Below the pieces are notes generated by a model. It saw only the letters and a program-made list of their open reading frames with translations. It searched no databases and was not told the DNA's origin. This document shows, one piece after another, positions 34,353 to 42,996 of a DNA stretch of 64,000 bases (its first letter is position 1; every line of letters begins with the position of its first letter). A program made the position numbers and the translations under genes. Location of the stretch: NCBI GenBank assembly GCA_004297625.1, contig SCTY01000028.1:316327-380326 (forward strand). The letters run 5' to 3'. Origin of the DNA: Betaproteobacteria bacterium (GTDB taxonomy: Bacteria > Pseudomonadota > Gammaproteobacteria > Burkholderiales > SG8-39).

Positions 34353-35794
34353 GTGTGCCCCCGGCGCGCGAGCGCCGCGCGCGCCGCGGCAACATCGGAG
34401 AACGGCAGGCGCTTGCCCGCGACCTCCTGATAGTTCTCGTGGCCCTTGCCGGCGATAAGCACGACGTCCGCGGGCTCGGCCTCGCCAAGCGCGAGCGTGA
34501 TCGCGCTCATGCGATCGGGCTCCACCTCGTGCGGCTTGTCGATGCCGGCCGCGATCTGCGCAATGATCTTCAGCGGATCTTCGCTGCGCGGGTTGTCCGA
34601 AGTCACGACGATGCGGTCCGCGAGGCGCGCGACAACCGCGCCCATCAGCGGGCGCTTCGCTGGATCGCGATCGCCGCCGGCACCGAACACGGCGGCCAGC
34701 TTGCCACCGCGCTCGGCGGCCACGGGGCGCAGCGCCTGCAGCACTTTCTCCAGCGCGTCCGGCGTATGCGCATAGTCGATGACGGCGAGCGGCCGGTCGC
34801 CGACCTGCTCCATGCGCCCCGGCACGGCCGGCAATTGCGCCAGCAGCGACGCGGCCTTTTCGAACGGCACGCCGTAGGCCACCAGGCAGCCCAGAACACC
34901 GAGCGCATTGGCGAGGTTGAACCGCCCGAGCTGCGCGAGCGTCGCTCGCGCGCGTCCCCAGCTCGATTCGATCCGCATTGCGCCGGGCGCCACGCGCGTC
35001 GCGGCGACGAACTCGTAGCCGTTGCGCGCGCCGGAGAGGCTGTAGCCGATGATGCGCACGCCGCGTCCCTCGAGCCGCTGCGCGATGCGCACGCCCACCA
35101 CGTCGTCCACGTTGAGCACCGCAGTGGTGAGGCCCGGCGTATCGAAGAGCTTGGCCTTCGCCTCGGCGTAGGCCTCCATCGAGCCGTGGTAATCCAGGTG
35201 ATCGTGCGAGAGATTGGTGAAAAGCGCGCAATCGAACGCAACGCCGTTCACGCGGCCCTGCGCCAGGCCGTGCGACGAAACCTCCATGGATACCGCGCGC
35301 GCGCCCTGGCTCAGGAAGTCCTTCATCATGCGGTGGAGCTCCAGCGCATCCGGCGTGGTATTTCCTCCTTCCGCGAGAGCGCCGGGGAAACCCGAGCCGA
35401 GCGTGCCAATGACCGCGGACTTCACGCCGTGCGCAGCGAGCGCCGCGGCGATCCACTGGCTGCACGAGGTCTTGCCGTTGGTGCCGGTCACGCCGCACGT
35501 CCACAGCGCCTCCGACGGCCTGCCGTAGAAGTCGTGCGCGAGCGCGCCGGCGCGCTCCTTGAGTCCGCGCACCGCAAGGTTGGGCACCCGCCAGTCCGCG
35601 CGCCAGGCGAAACCGGTCTCCTCCCAGAGAACCGCGGAAGCGCCGCGGCGCAGCGCGTCGGCAATGTGCGCGCGCCCGTCGGCGAGCTCTCCCGGGTACG
35701 CGAAAAACGCCACTCCCGGAGCGCAGCGCCGGCTATCGGAAGAGAGTCGTTCGATCATCGCTCCCTGTGCGGCGAGTTGCCGAAATACCTCCAC
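34349..35794 (-). CDS. murE: UDP-MurNAc-L-Ala-D-Glu--meso-diaminopimelate ligase
   Basis: MurE adds the third residue of the stem peptide. The 481-residue protein has the P-loop CGVTGTNGKTSCSQWIAAAL and the DNPRSED motif, which marks meso-diaminopimelate rather than lysine specificity, fitting a Gram-negative. I place the start at GTG 35794 (VEVFRQLAAQGAMIERLSSD), one nucleotide after the ftsI stop, because the longer frame from 35857 adds a non-conserved basic stretch inside ftsI. Confidence 0.94.
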   Translation of the reverse strand: MEVFRQLAAQGAMIERLSSDSRRCAPGVAFFAYPGELADGRAHIADALRRGASAVLWEETGFAWRADWRVPNLAVRGLKERAGALAHDFYGRPSEALWTCGVTGTNGKTSCSQWIAAALAAHGVKSAVIGTLGSGFPGALAEGGNTTPDALELHRMMKDFLSQGARAVSMEVSSHGLAQGRVNGVAFDCALFTNLSHDHLDYHGSMEAYAEAKAKLFDTPGLTTAVLNVDDVVGVRIAQRLEGRGVRIIGYSLSGARNGYEFVAATRVAPGAMRIESSWGRARATLAQLGRFNLANALGVLGCLVAYGVPFEKAASLLAQLPAVPGRMEQVGDRPLAVIDYAHTPDALEKVLQALRPVAAERGGKLAAVFGAGGDRDPAKRPLMGAVVARLADRIVVTSDNPRSEDPLKIIAQIAAGIDKPHEVEPDRMSAITLALGEAEPADVVLIAGKGHENYQEVAGKRLPFSDVAAARAALARRGHT

Positions 35795-35795
35795 G

Positions 35796-37520
35796 TCACG
35801 TGCTCTCCTTGGCCTCCTGGCCTTCGCCGGGCAGCTCCACCGGCTCGAGCGGCGCATCGTGCGGCGCGCCGAGCATGCGCAGAGCGCCCTGCATGACCTG
35901 TGCGAACACCGGCGCGGCGACCGTGCCGCCGTAGTACTGCCCCGCCGCCGGCTCGTCGATCATCACCGCGATCACCACCCGCGGCGCCGACGCCGGCGCG
36001 AAGCCGACGAAGGAGGCGAGATACTTGTCCGCGGCATAGCGGCCGTTTTCCTGCTTGTGCGCGGTGCCGGTCTTGCCGGCCACGCGCCAGCCCATGATGC
36101 GCGCGCGCGGCCCCGTGCCACCCGGCTGCACAGCGAGCTCGAGCATCGCGCGCACCGCGCGCGCGGTTCCCGTGGAAAGGAGCTTCGCTCCGCTGACGTC
36201 GGCTCCCGTTTTGATCAGCGTGAGCGGTACCAATTCCCCGTCGCGCGCGAAGACGGAGTACGCACGCGCCAGTTGCACGAGGCTGACGGATATGCCCATG
36301 CCGTACGCCATGGTCGCCTGCTCGATCGGCCGCCAGTTGTGGTAGTTGCGCAGCCGTCCGGCCGCGGCGCCGGGAAACCCGAGCTGCGGCGCTGCGCCGA
36401 AGCCAAGGCGCTTGTAGAGATCCCACATCGCTTCGCGCGGCAACGAAAGGGCGATCTTGGCGGCGCCGACGTTGGAGGACTTCTGAATCACCTGCGCGAC
36501 GGTCAACGCCCCCTCCGGATGCACGTCGCGGATGGTGTAGTTCCCGATCGTCATGCGGCCCGGCGCGGTCGGCACCAACGTCGCGGGCGCCACTTTGCCC
36601 GTTTCCAGCGCAGCCGCGATCGTGAAGGGTTTCAGCGTCGAGCCGGGCTCGAAGAGGTCGGTGATCACGCGATTGCGCAGCTGCGCGCCGGTGCGTGCGC
36701 GGTTGTTCGGGTTGTAGGACGGGACGTTGGCGAGCGCCAGCACCTCGCCGGTGCGCACGTCGATCGCGATCAGCGCTCCGGCCTTGGCCCGGTTCTGCTC
36801 GACCGCGTTCTTGAGCGCGCCGAACGCGAGGTTCTGCAGCTTGCCGTCGATCGACAGCACGAGGTCGCGTCCGTCCTGCGCCGAGCGGATGGATTCGACG
36901 TCTTCGACGATCTGGCCGAGGCGGTCCTTGATGACGCGCCGGCTGCCCGGCTTGCCGCCGAGATGGTCCTGGAACGCGAGCTCGATGCCTTCCTGGCCGG
37001 CATCGTCGACGCCGGTAAAGCCAACAACGTGAGCAATCACTTCTCCGGCGGGATAGTACCGTCGAAATTCGCGCTGCTCATGGATGCCGTTCAGCGCAAG
37101 GGCCGCGATAGCGTCTGCGGTGTCGGGAGGCACCTGCCGCCTTAGATAAACGAAATCGCGCGCGAGGTCGGCGAGCTTCCTGTCGAGCTCCGCCCTTTCC
37201 ATGCCGAGCAGCGAAGCGAGCTTCCTGCGCTGCGCCGGCGTGAGCTCCGCCGCGTCGGAAGGAATCGCCCAGATGGACTTGACCGGCGTGGAGACGGCGA
37301 GCGCTTCGCCGTGGCGATCAACGATCTTGCCGCGCGTTGCCGGGATTTCGATCACGCGCGAGTAGCGCGCATCGCCCTTTTCCTGGAGAAAGTCGGTTTC
37401 CAATGCCTGCAGGTAGAGAGAGCGCGCGACGAGCAGCGCGAAGGCCGCGACGAGCACCCCGAGCACCATCCGCGCGCGCCACACGGGCAGCCGCACCAGC
37501 CCTTGCGCAGCCGCGTTCAC
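35796..37520 (-). CDS. ftsI: Septal peptidoglycan transpeptidase FtsI (PBP3)
   Basis: FtsI is the division-specific class B penicillin-binding protein. The 574-residue protein has an N-terminal membrane helix (RMVLGVLVAAFALLVARSLY), a pedestal domain with EIPATRGKIVDRHGEALAVS, and the transpeptidase domain with the active-site serine in GSTLKPF, the SSN triad in QKSSNVGAAK and the KTG motif in AGKTGTAHK. The start is GTG at 37520 overlapping the ftsL stop (GTGA). Confidence 0.96.
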   Translation of the reverse strand: MNAAAQGLVRLPVWRARMVLGVLVAAFALLVARSLYLQALETDFLQEKGDARYSRVIEIPATRGKIVDRHGEALAVSTPVKSIWAIPSDAAELTPAQRRKLASLLGMERAELDRKLADLARDFVYLRRQVPPDTADAIAALALNGIHEQREFRRYYPAGEVIAHVVGFTGVDDAGQEGIELAFQDHLGGKPGSRRVIKDRLGQIVEDVESIRSAQDGRDLVLSIDGKLQNLAFGALKNAVEQNRAKAGALIAIDVRTGEVLALANVPSYNPNNRARTGAQLRNRVITDLFEPGSTLKPFTIAAALETGKVAPATLVPTAPGRMTIGNYTIRDVHPEGALTVAQVIQKSSNVGAAKIALSLPREAMWDLYKRLGFGAAPQLGFPGAAAGRLRNYHNWRPIEQATMAYGMGISVSLVQLARAYSVFARDGELVPLTLIKTGADVSGAKLLSTGTARAVRAMLELAVQPGGTGPRARIMGWRVAGKTGTAHKQENGRYAADKYLASFVGFAPASAPRVVIAVMIDEPAAGQYYGGTVAAPVFAQVMQGALRMLGAPHDAPLEPVELPGEGQEAKEST

Positions 37521-37783
37521 CGCGAAGGCGTCACCACGCGCACGCGCCGCGGGTCGGGGGTCCGCATGCCGAGAGTGCCGGTGGCGATGCGCTCCACGCG
37601 CTGCGGCAGGCCCCAGGTGCCCGCTTCGAGCTGCAGCTGCCCCTGCTCGATGTCGAGCTCGCGCGCGCGGTTCTGCTCGCGTTCCAGATCCGAGAACAGC
37701 TTCCTCGCTCGGTGCTGCGAGGTAACGAGCCCGAGCGCGCAGGCGACGAGAACCGCGAGGAGGAGGAGGTTCAGTTTCGCCAC
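37517..37783 (-). CDS. ftsL: Cell division protein FtsL
   Basis: FtsL (88 aa) is a bitopic divisome protein. It has a membrane helix at residues about 4-20 ([17 protein letters not shown]) followed by a heptad-rich periplasmic stretch ([20 protein letters not shown]). The protein is poorly conserved in general but position, length and topology are diagnostic. It overlaps rsmH by 13 nt. Confidence 0.92.
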   Translation of the reverse strand: MAKLNLLLLAVLVACALGLVTSQHRARKLFSDLEREQNRARELDIEQGQLQLEAGTWGLPQRVERIATGTLGMRTPDPRRVRVVTPSR

Positions 37784-38718
37784 CGCGCGCCGGGCTCGAT
37801 CCGTGAATAAGGGGCCGCGGTGCGCTCGGCCACCCTGAGGATGGCGCTTCGCGCCCGCGGGTTTCTTGTTGTCTCTTCGTCGGAGGGGCGTTGCGCACGC
37901 CCCAGCAGCTTAAGAACCGGTTCTGGCATTTCGCTGGCGCGCAGGGGCAGGCGCCGTGGCACTTCCGGGCGCGCCGCCGCCTGCATGAAGCGCTTGACGA
38001 TGCGGTCTTCGAGCGAATGGAAGCTGATCACCGCGAGGCGTCCGCCCGGCGCGAGATGCTCGACCGCCTGGGGAAGCATCAGCGACACTTCCTCAAGCTC
38101 CCGATTGACGTGAATCCGTAGAGCCTGAAAGGTGCGCGTCGCCGGGTCCTGGCCCGGCTCGCGTGTGCGGACCGCCTTTGCCACGAGATCGGCCAGTTGG
38201 CGTGTGCGGACGATGGGCTCGCCGCGGCGAGCAGCAACAATCGCCGCTGCAATCTGTTTAGCAAACCGTTCTTCGCCATAGTCCCGGATGACCTCCCTGA
38301 TTTGTTGTTCTTCTGCAGCGGCCAGCCATTCCGCGGCGCTCTCTCCCGCCGTCGGGTCCATGCGCATGTCGAGCGGGGCGTCGGCGCGGAACGAGAAACC
38401 GCGCGCCGGATCGTCGAGCTGAGGCGAAGACACGCCCAGATCGAAGAGCATCCCGTCGGCCTTGCGTCCCTCGAGAACTTGCGAGAGGCGCGAAAAAGGA
38501 ACGTGGAAGAACGAGAAGCGCGCGTCCACCAGTTGCCGCGCGGCTTCGGCGGCTTGCGGATCGCGATCGAGCGCGAGCAAGCGGCCCTGCGGCCCGAGGC
38601 GCTCGAGGATCGCGCGGCTGTGCCCGCCGCGCCCGAAGGTGCCGTCGACGTAGCATCCGTCCGGGTGGATCGCCAGCGCCGATAGCGCTTCGCTGAGGAG
38701 CACCGGGATGTGCGCCAT
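37771..38718 (-). CDS. rsmH: 16S rRNA (cytosine1402-N4)-methyltransferase
   Basis: RsmH (MraW) methylates C1402 in the ribosomal P site. The 315-residue protein begins [17 protein letters not shown] and has the SAM-binding loop [34 protein letters not shown] and [18 protein letters not shown]. It follows mraZ by 6 nt. Confidence 0.97.
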   Translation of the reverse strand: MAHIPVLLSEALSALAIHPDGCYVDGTFGRGGHSRAILERLGPQGRLLALDRDPQAAEAARQLVDARFSFFHVPFSRLSQVLEGRKADGMLFDLGVSSPQLDDPARGFSFRADAPLDMRMDPTAGESAAEWLAAAEEQQIREVIRDYGEERFAKQIAAAIVAARRGEPIVRTRQLADLVAKAVRTREPGQDPATRTFQALRIHVNRELEEVSLMLPQAVEHLAPGGRLAVISFHSLEDRIVKRFMQAAARPEVPRRLPLRASEMPEPVLKLLGRAQRPSDEETTRNPRARSAILRVAERTAAPYSRIEPGARWRN

Positions 38719-38724
38719 CCTCCC

Positions 38725-39174
38725 TCACAGCGAGAAGTCCTCGATACCCGCAGGCGGCGTCGTTGAGCCGCCGAGCGCCTGGCCGAGCTTCGCGTTCCAG
38801 ACGCCGGAGTCCCACAGCTCGAAGTAACGGCCTTGTCCGACCATCATCGCGTCGCGCTCGAGCCTCGCGTGCAGGCGCAGCGCGGGCGAAAGCAGCACAC
38901 GCCCGGAGCCATCCGGCTTCACGTGCTCCTCGAACCCGAGAAGCAGTCGCTTCCACCAGCTCGCCTGCGGGTTAAACGCGGGAAAGGATTCGACGCGGGT
39001 GCGCACCGGCTCCCACTCGGCTTCGGGATAAATCAGGACGCAGCCTTCGGGATGGGCGGTCAGGACCAGCGAATCGGCGCCATCGAGCAGCGCTTCGCGG
39101 TGGCGAGTCGGGATAGCGACGCGCCCTTTAGCGTCGAGCGTGATGACCGCAGCGCCGTGAAACCCTCCACCCAT
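38725..39174 (-). CDS. mraZ: Transcriptional regulator MraZ
   Basis: MraZ (149 aa) binds DNA as a ring and regulates its own dcw cluster. It contains two AbrB/SpoVT-like repeats, visible as ITLDAKGRVAIPTRHREALL and VKPDGSGRVLLSPALRLHAR. It is the first gene of the 17-kb dcw block. The promoter and repeated GTGGC boxes lie immediately upstream. The start ATGGGTGG itself contains another GTGG, 20-21 nt from the nearest box. Confidence 0.96.
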   Translation of the reverse strand: MGGGFHGAAVITLDAKGRVAIPTRHREALLDGADSLVLTAHPEGCVLIYPEAEWEPVRTRVESFPAFNPQASWWKRLLLGFEEHVKPDGSGRVLLSPALRLHARLERDAMMVGQGRYFELWDSGVWNAKLGQALGGSTTPPAGIEDFSL

Positions 39175-39186
39175 TTTGCGGTTCCT

Positions 39187-39213
39187 GCCACTTTTTTCTA
39201 CGTTTTGCCACTT
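39187..39213 (-). promoter_or_regulatory. Candidate MraZ operator: two AAAGTGGCA boxes 20 nt apart
   Basis: On the minus strand GTGGC occurs at 39211-39207 and 39191-39187, each preceded by an A-run (AAAGTGGCA). The spacing is 20 nt, about two helical turns. The first box overlaps the -10 hexamer of the dcw promoter. Known MraZ sites are short tandem G-rich or AAAGTG-type repeats before mraZ; the assignment here rests on position and repetition. Confidence 0.6.
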
Positions 39214-39238
39214 TAGGGCAAAGGTTTTGGCCGGTCAA
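39210..39238 (-). promoter_or_regulatory. Predicted sigma-70 promoter of the dcw cluster
   Basis: TTGACC (39238-39233) and TAAAGT (39215-39210) are separated by exactly 17 nt on the minus strand. Transcription would start about 30 nt before the mraZ ATG at 39174. The -10 shares bases with the first GTGGC box, so MraZ binding would block RNA polymerase. The rest of this intergenic region, up to 39394, is AT-rich around 39290-39330 and probably holds the promoter of the divergent CoA-transferase genes, but no hexamer pair there is convincing. Confidence 0.72.
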
Positions 39239-39394
39239 GCGCTTTTTCCTAAGCCGAACAAGCACTTAGCGAATGTTTTTCAGGTGCAGCATGCGCAATA
39301 TATTACATTTTATTTTCAGCAGCTTAGGATAGGCACTGCATGTGAACTCTGAAGAGTCGGCGCGAAGAAGGCGAATGCCATAATTCACGCCCTT

Positions 39395-40078
39395 ATGATC
39401 GACAAATTCGTCGCCAGCGCCGAAGCGGCGCTTGCCGATGTGCGCGACGGCGCAACGGTAATGATCCATGGCTTTGGCAACGCCGGCATGCCCTCGGAGC
39501 TCATCGATGCGCTCATTGCGCAGGGCGCGCGGGATTTGACCATCGTCAACAACAACGCGGGCAATGGCGACACCGGTCTCGCGGCGCTCATCAAGGCGCG
39601 GCGCGTACGCAAGATCCTGTGCTCGTTTCCGCGGCAAACCGATTCGTGGCATTTCGACGCGCAATACCGCACCGGCGAGATTGAGCTCGAGCTCGTGCCG
39701 CAAGGCACGCTCGCTGAGCGCATTCGCGCCGCCGGCGCGGGCATCGGCGCGTTCTTTACGCCGACCGCGCATGGAACGCGGCTCGCTGAAGGCAGGGAAA
39801 CGCGGCGCATCGGCGATCGCGATTACGTGCTCGAGTATCCGGTTCACGCCGACTACGCGCTCATCAAGGCGGACCGCGCGGACCGCTGGGGCAACCTCAC
39901 CTATCGCAAGAGCGCGCGCAATTTCGGCCCCATCATGGCGGCGGCCGCGAAGTGCACCGTGGTTCAGGTGCGCGAGACCGTGGAGCTCGGCGAGCTCGAC
40001 CCGGAAAGCATCGTGACGCCCGGGATATTCGTGCAGCGCGTGGTGCACATTCCGGCAGCGCTCAAGAAGGCCGCGTGA
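39395..40078 (+). CDS. 3-oxoacid / 3-oxoadipate CoA-transferase subunit A
   Basis: The 227-residue protein is the alpha subunit of a family I CoA-transferase (PcaI/ScoA type), with the glycine-rich [20 protein letters not shown] and [14 protein letters not shown]. It is expected to pair with the next gene to move CoA between succinyl-CoA and a 3-oxoacid. Sequence alone does not separate 3-oxoadipate from acetoacetate as substrate; the [15 protein letters not shown] stretch looks more like PcaI. It is divergent from mraZ. Confidence 0.87.
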   Translation: MIDKFVASAEAALADVRDGATVMIHGFGNAGMPSELIDALIAQGARDLTIVNNNAGNGDTGLAALIKARRVRKILCSFPRQTDSWHFDAQYRTGEIELELVPQGTLAERIRAAGAGIGAFFTPTAHGTRLAEGRETRRIGDRDYVLEYPVHADYALIKADRADRWGNLTYRKSARNFGPIMAAAAKCTVVQVRETVELGELDPESIVTPGIFVQRVVHIPAALKKAA

Positions 40079-40728
40079 TGAAGAAACTCGACCGCAAGCA
40101 AATGGCCGCGCGCGTCGCGCGCGACATCCCCGAGGGCGCTTACGTGAACCTCGGCATCGGGCTGCCGACGCTGGTCGCCGATTTCCTGCCGCAGGGCCGC
40201 GAGATCATCCTGCACAGCGAGAACGGCATCCTGGGCGTCGGCCCGAAGCCGGCGCAAGACGAGCTCGACGAGGATCTTATCAACGCGGGCAAGGAGCCCT
40301 GCACGCTGCTGCCGGGCGGCGCATTCTTCCACCACGCCGACTCGTTCGCCATGATCCGCGGCCGGCATCTCGACTTCGCGATCCTCGGCGCGTTCCAGGT
40401 TTCAGCGCGCGGCGACCTCGCGAACTGGCACACCGGCGCGCCCGACGCGATCCCCGCCGTGGGCGGCGCGATGGACCTCGCCGTGGGCGCGAAGAAAGTC
40501 GTGGTGATGATGGAGCACCTCACCAAGGACGGGAAAAGCAAGATCGTCGAGCGCTGCACCTATCCGCTTACCGGCGCGCACTGCGTCGACCGCATCTACA
40601 CGGATCTCGCGGTCATCGACGTGAGGGCCGATGGCCTTCACGTCGTCGAGACGGTGGAGGGCCTGTCCTTCGACGAGCTGCAGCGCCTGACCGGCGTGCC
40701 GCTCAAGCGGCTGCTTACCGCGGCATGA
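40078..40728 (+). CDS. 3-oxoacid / 3-oxoadipate CoA-transferase subunit B
   Basis: The 216-residue beta subunit carries the catalytic-glutamate motif [10 protein letters not shown], the early [19 protein letters not shown] and the late [20 protein letters not shown]. Its ATG shares one base with the subunit A stop (TGATG), typical for two subunits made in equal amounts. The next gene downstream is convergent. Confidence 0.88.
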   Translation: MKKLDRKQMAARVARDIPEGAYVNLGIGLPTLVADFLPQGREIILHSENGILGVGPKPAQDELDEDLINAGKEPCTLLPGGAFFHHADSFAMIRGRHLDFAILGAFQVSARGDLANWHTGAPDAIPAVGGAMDLAVGAKKVVVMMEHLTKDGKSKIVERCTYPLTGAHCVDRIYTDLAVIDVRADGLHVVETVEGLSFDELQRLTGVPLKRLLTAA

Positions 40729-41091
40729 TCAATTCGGTCGGGCCGATTCGCAGCACCGCCTTGACCGTGCGCACGCTCAGCGAGTCCTCCACCGCCCGGT
40801 TGATGTCGCCGAACTCGTAGTACGCGACGAGCGGCTCGACGCGCAGCCGGCCGTTTCGCCAGTGCTCGAAGGGCGCCGGGACGAAATCTTCCGCCGGCGC
40901 GTCGCCCTGGACGCCATCACCGCGCGATCGCCCGGCGCGAGCTTCGACACGCGCGCGTGGATGTCGGTCTGGCACAGCCTCGCGGGAACGACGCGCACCA
41001 CGACCTCGTCGGCGGCGGGATCGGCGAGCTCGAGGCTTTCGAGCCGGAATGGCGCGCCCTTCTCCGCGACGACCGCGGCGGTGACCCTCAG
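40715..41091 (-). pseudogene. Internally deleted zinc-type alcohol dehydrogenase remnant
   Basis: Leftward translation gives an alcohol-dehydrogenase N-terminus (TAAVVAEKGAPFRLESLELA and VVVRVVPARLCQTDIHARV), then a short piece like the middle of the enzyme (KLAPGDRAVM). After a frame change comes a typical C-terminus (FEHWRNGRLRVEPLVAYYEF, then INRAVEDSLSVRTVKAVLRI). Together only about 125 of the usual 370 residues remain. The catalytic zinc site beyond the first Cys and the NAD-binding fold are missing. No proper start codon exists other than a CTG overlapping the previous gene's stop. Confidence 0.75.
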
Positions 41092-41735
41092 GCGGCCTTC
41101 TCCTGGGTGGCGCGCTTCTTCGCCCAGTACTCTTCCGAGGCCTTGGACTGGGCGAGCGCCTCAGGCGTCTCGAATCCCGGCGCCATCGAGGCCGAAGTGC
41201 CCGCGAGCACCTGGTGGTGATCGATGTTGAGGAGCCTCAGCCAGCTCTGCTGCCCCATGGTGAGCGCGATGAAGCAGCCGAGCTCGACGAGCTCGGGCTC
41301 GCTGAAGTGCCGGTGCAGCCGCTCCCAGAACGCGTCGTCGGTGTCGAGATGCCAGGTGATCGCCTCGGCGCAGGCGAGCGCGGCCTTTTGCTTGTCCGAG
41401 TAGCGCGTGGATTTCTCGAAGTTGAGCAGGTCCTTCACGTCGTCCTCGATGAGACCCGCGCCGGCGGCCTTGATCGAGCGCTGATTACCGCAGTAGTCGC
41501 ACTGCACCGAGCGCGACACGTACAGGCGGCAGAGCTCCTTGATCGCGTGCTCGCACACGCCGTTCTTGAACAGATCGCGCCACGAATTGGCGAACGACCA
41601 GAAAGCGGCCGGCACATGCGCGCGTACCGCGGAGCTCTCGGGGCGCGGCGTGCCCTCGCGCCGGCAGCGCTCCATCTCCTTCTGCATTTCGGCGTCCATT
41701 TTCTCCGGCGGGAAATAGCTGATGCGTTGTTTCAT
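41088..41735 (-). CDS. Carboxymuconolactone-decarboxylase / AhpD-like protein
   Basis: The 215-residue helical protein has the redox-type CxxC of the AhpD branch in RSVQCDYCGNQRSIKAAG, with downstream LNFEKSTRYSDKQKAALACA and TMGQQSWLRLLNIDHHQ. Relatives include gamma-carboxymuconolactone decarboxylase and alkylhydroperoxidase-type proteins; the CxxC favours a thiol-based or peroxide-linked role. It follows the binding-protein gene by 1 nt, so it belongs to the leftward catabolic unit. Confidence 0.8.
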   Translation of the reverse strand: MKQRISYFPPEKMDAEMQKEMERCRREGTPRPESSAVRAHVPAAFWSFANSWRDLFKNGVCEHAIKELCRLYVSRSVQCDYCGNQRSIKAAGAGLIEDDVKDLLNFEKSTRYSDKQKAALACAEAITWHLDTDDAFWERLHRHFSEPELVELGCFIALTMGQQSWLRLLNIDHHQVLAGTSASMAPGFETPEALAQSKASEEYWAKKRATQEKAA

Positions 41736-41736
41736 G

Positions 41737-42981
41737 CTATGCGCCTTTCATCGGTGGCCAGTCGCGCGAGTACACCGGGTGCTTCAGGAACTCCTTCGGA
41801 TCGTAGGTCCAGAACTGGCTCACGTTGCTGTAGGTGTACACCGGGTTGTTCACCAGGCGATCGTCCTTTTTCTCCACTTTGCGGATGTAGATGTTGCCGA
41901 CGACGTTGCCGTAGTCGTCGAACGCGATCGGACCGCGCAGGGTATCGACCCTCACGGCGCGCAGCGCCTTGATGAACGCCTGCTTGTCCTCCACCTTGCC
42001 CTTCAGCGCCTCGATCGCCGCGGCGAGCACCTCGCCGTAGAGATACGTGCCCGAAGCGTATTGCCCGGGGTCGTAGCCGTTGTCGGCCCGGTAAGCGGCG
42101 ACGAACTTGCGGTTGATCGGGTTATTGAGCGTCGCGGAATACCAGCAGCTCGAAAGCGAGCCGAGCGCATAGTCGCCCATGTTGCGCAGCGCGACCTCGT
42201 CGAAGGCGGTCATGCCGCCCACGAGGTCGAGCTTGCCCTTCATGCCGTATTCGTTGAACTGCTTGAAGAAGCGAAAGCCGTTCGAGCCGGCGAAGCCGAG
42301 AAACACGCCGTCGATGTCGGTCTTGAGCTGAGCGATGTAGGTGCCGTAGTCCGGCGCATTCAGCGGCGAGAACAGCTTCTGCACCAGCGTTCCGCCGGCG
42401 TCTTCGAAGACTTTCTGAAAGCCGCCCAGCATTTCGTGCCCGTACGCGAAGTCGTCGGCGATCGCGGCCATGCGCTTGTACTTCAAGTGCTTCGCGCAGT
42501 AGTCGGCCATGGGATGAGCGCATTGCGCCGAGGTCGACGTCGCGCGCACGAACCAGGGATTGGCTTTGCGTTGGGTCATGTCTTCGGCGCCGGCGACCGG
42601 AAGCGTCGGGATCTGCGCCGTGCGGATGTAGTCGTCCATTGCCAGCGCTTCGAACGCCGCGAGAGGGCCGACCACGGCATGCACCTTCTCGCGCTCGACG
42701 AGCTCCTGCATCTTGGTGCGCGACTGCGCCGGGACCGCGCCGGTATCGGCGACCGTGAGCGTCACCTTGCGCCCGCCCAAGGTGTAGTTCTTCTCCTTCA
42801 GGAAAATAGTGAGTCCGCGCTCCATGTCTATGCCGCCCGACGCGAGCGCTCCCGTTTTCACGGTCAGCAACCCGAGCCGGATGGGCTCGGACTGCGCGCG
42901 CACGATGGCCGGGGAGCCGAGCAGCGACGCGCCCGCGGCAGCGCCGGTCGCACGAATGAACTTTCTCCGATTAAATGTCAT
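41737..42981 (-). CDS. ABC-type substrate-binding protein, branched-chain amino acid / aromatic type
   Basis: The 414-residue protein is a periplasmic binding protein of the Leu/Ile/Val type (Peripla_BP_6), with IRLGLLTVKTGALASGGIDM and AVVGPLAAFEALAMDDYIR. Its N-terminus NRRKFIRATGAAAGASLLG resembles a twin-arginine signal peptide, ending near IVRAQ. No permease or ATPase of an ABC transporter lies in the window, so its partners must be elsewhere. Such orphan binding proteins are frequent in Burkholderiales and often serve aromatic or branched acids. Confidence 0.87.
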   Translation of the reverse strand: MTFNRRKFIRATGAAAGASLLGSPAIVRAQSEPIRLGLLTVKTGALASGGIDMERGLTIFLKEKNYTLGGRKVTLTVADTGAVPAQSRTKMQELVEREKVHAVVGPLAAFEALAMDDYIRTAQIPTLPVAGAEDMTQRKANPWFVRATSTSAQCAHPMADYCAKHLKYKRMAAIADDFAYGHEMLGGFQKVFEDAGGTLVQKLFSPLNAPDYGTYIAQLKTDIDGVFLGFAGSNGFRFFKQFNEYGMKGKLDLVGGMTAFDEVALRNMGDYALGSLSSCWYSATLNNPINRKFVAAYRADNGYDPGQYASGTYLYGEVLAAAIEALKGKVEDKQAFIKALRAVRVDTLRGPIAFDDYGNVVGNIYIRKVEKKDDRLVNNPVYTYSNVSQFWTYDPKEFLKHPVYSRDWPPMKGA

Positions 42982-42996
42982 GGCCTTCCTCCTCAG

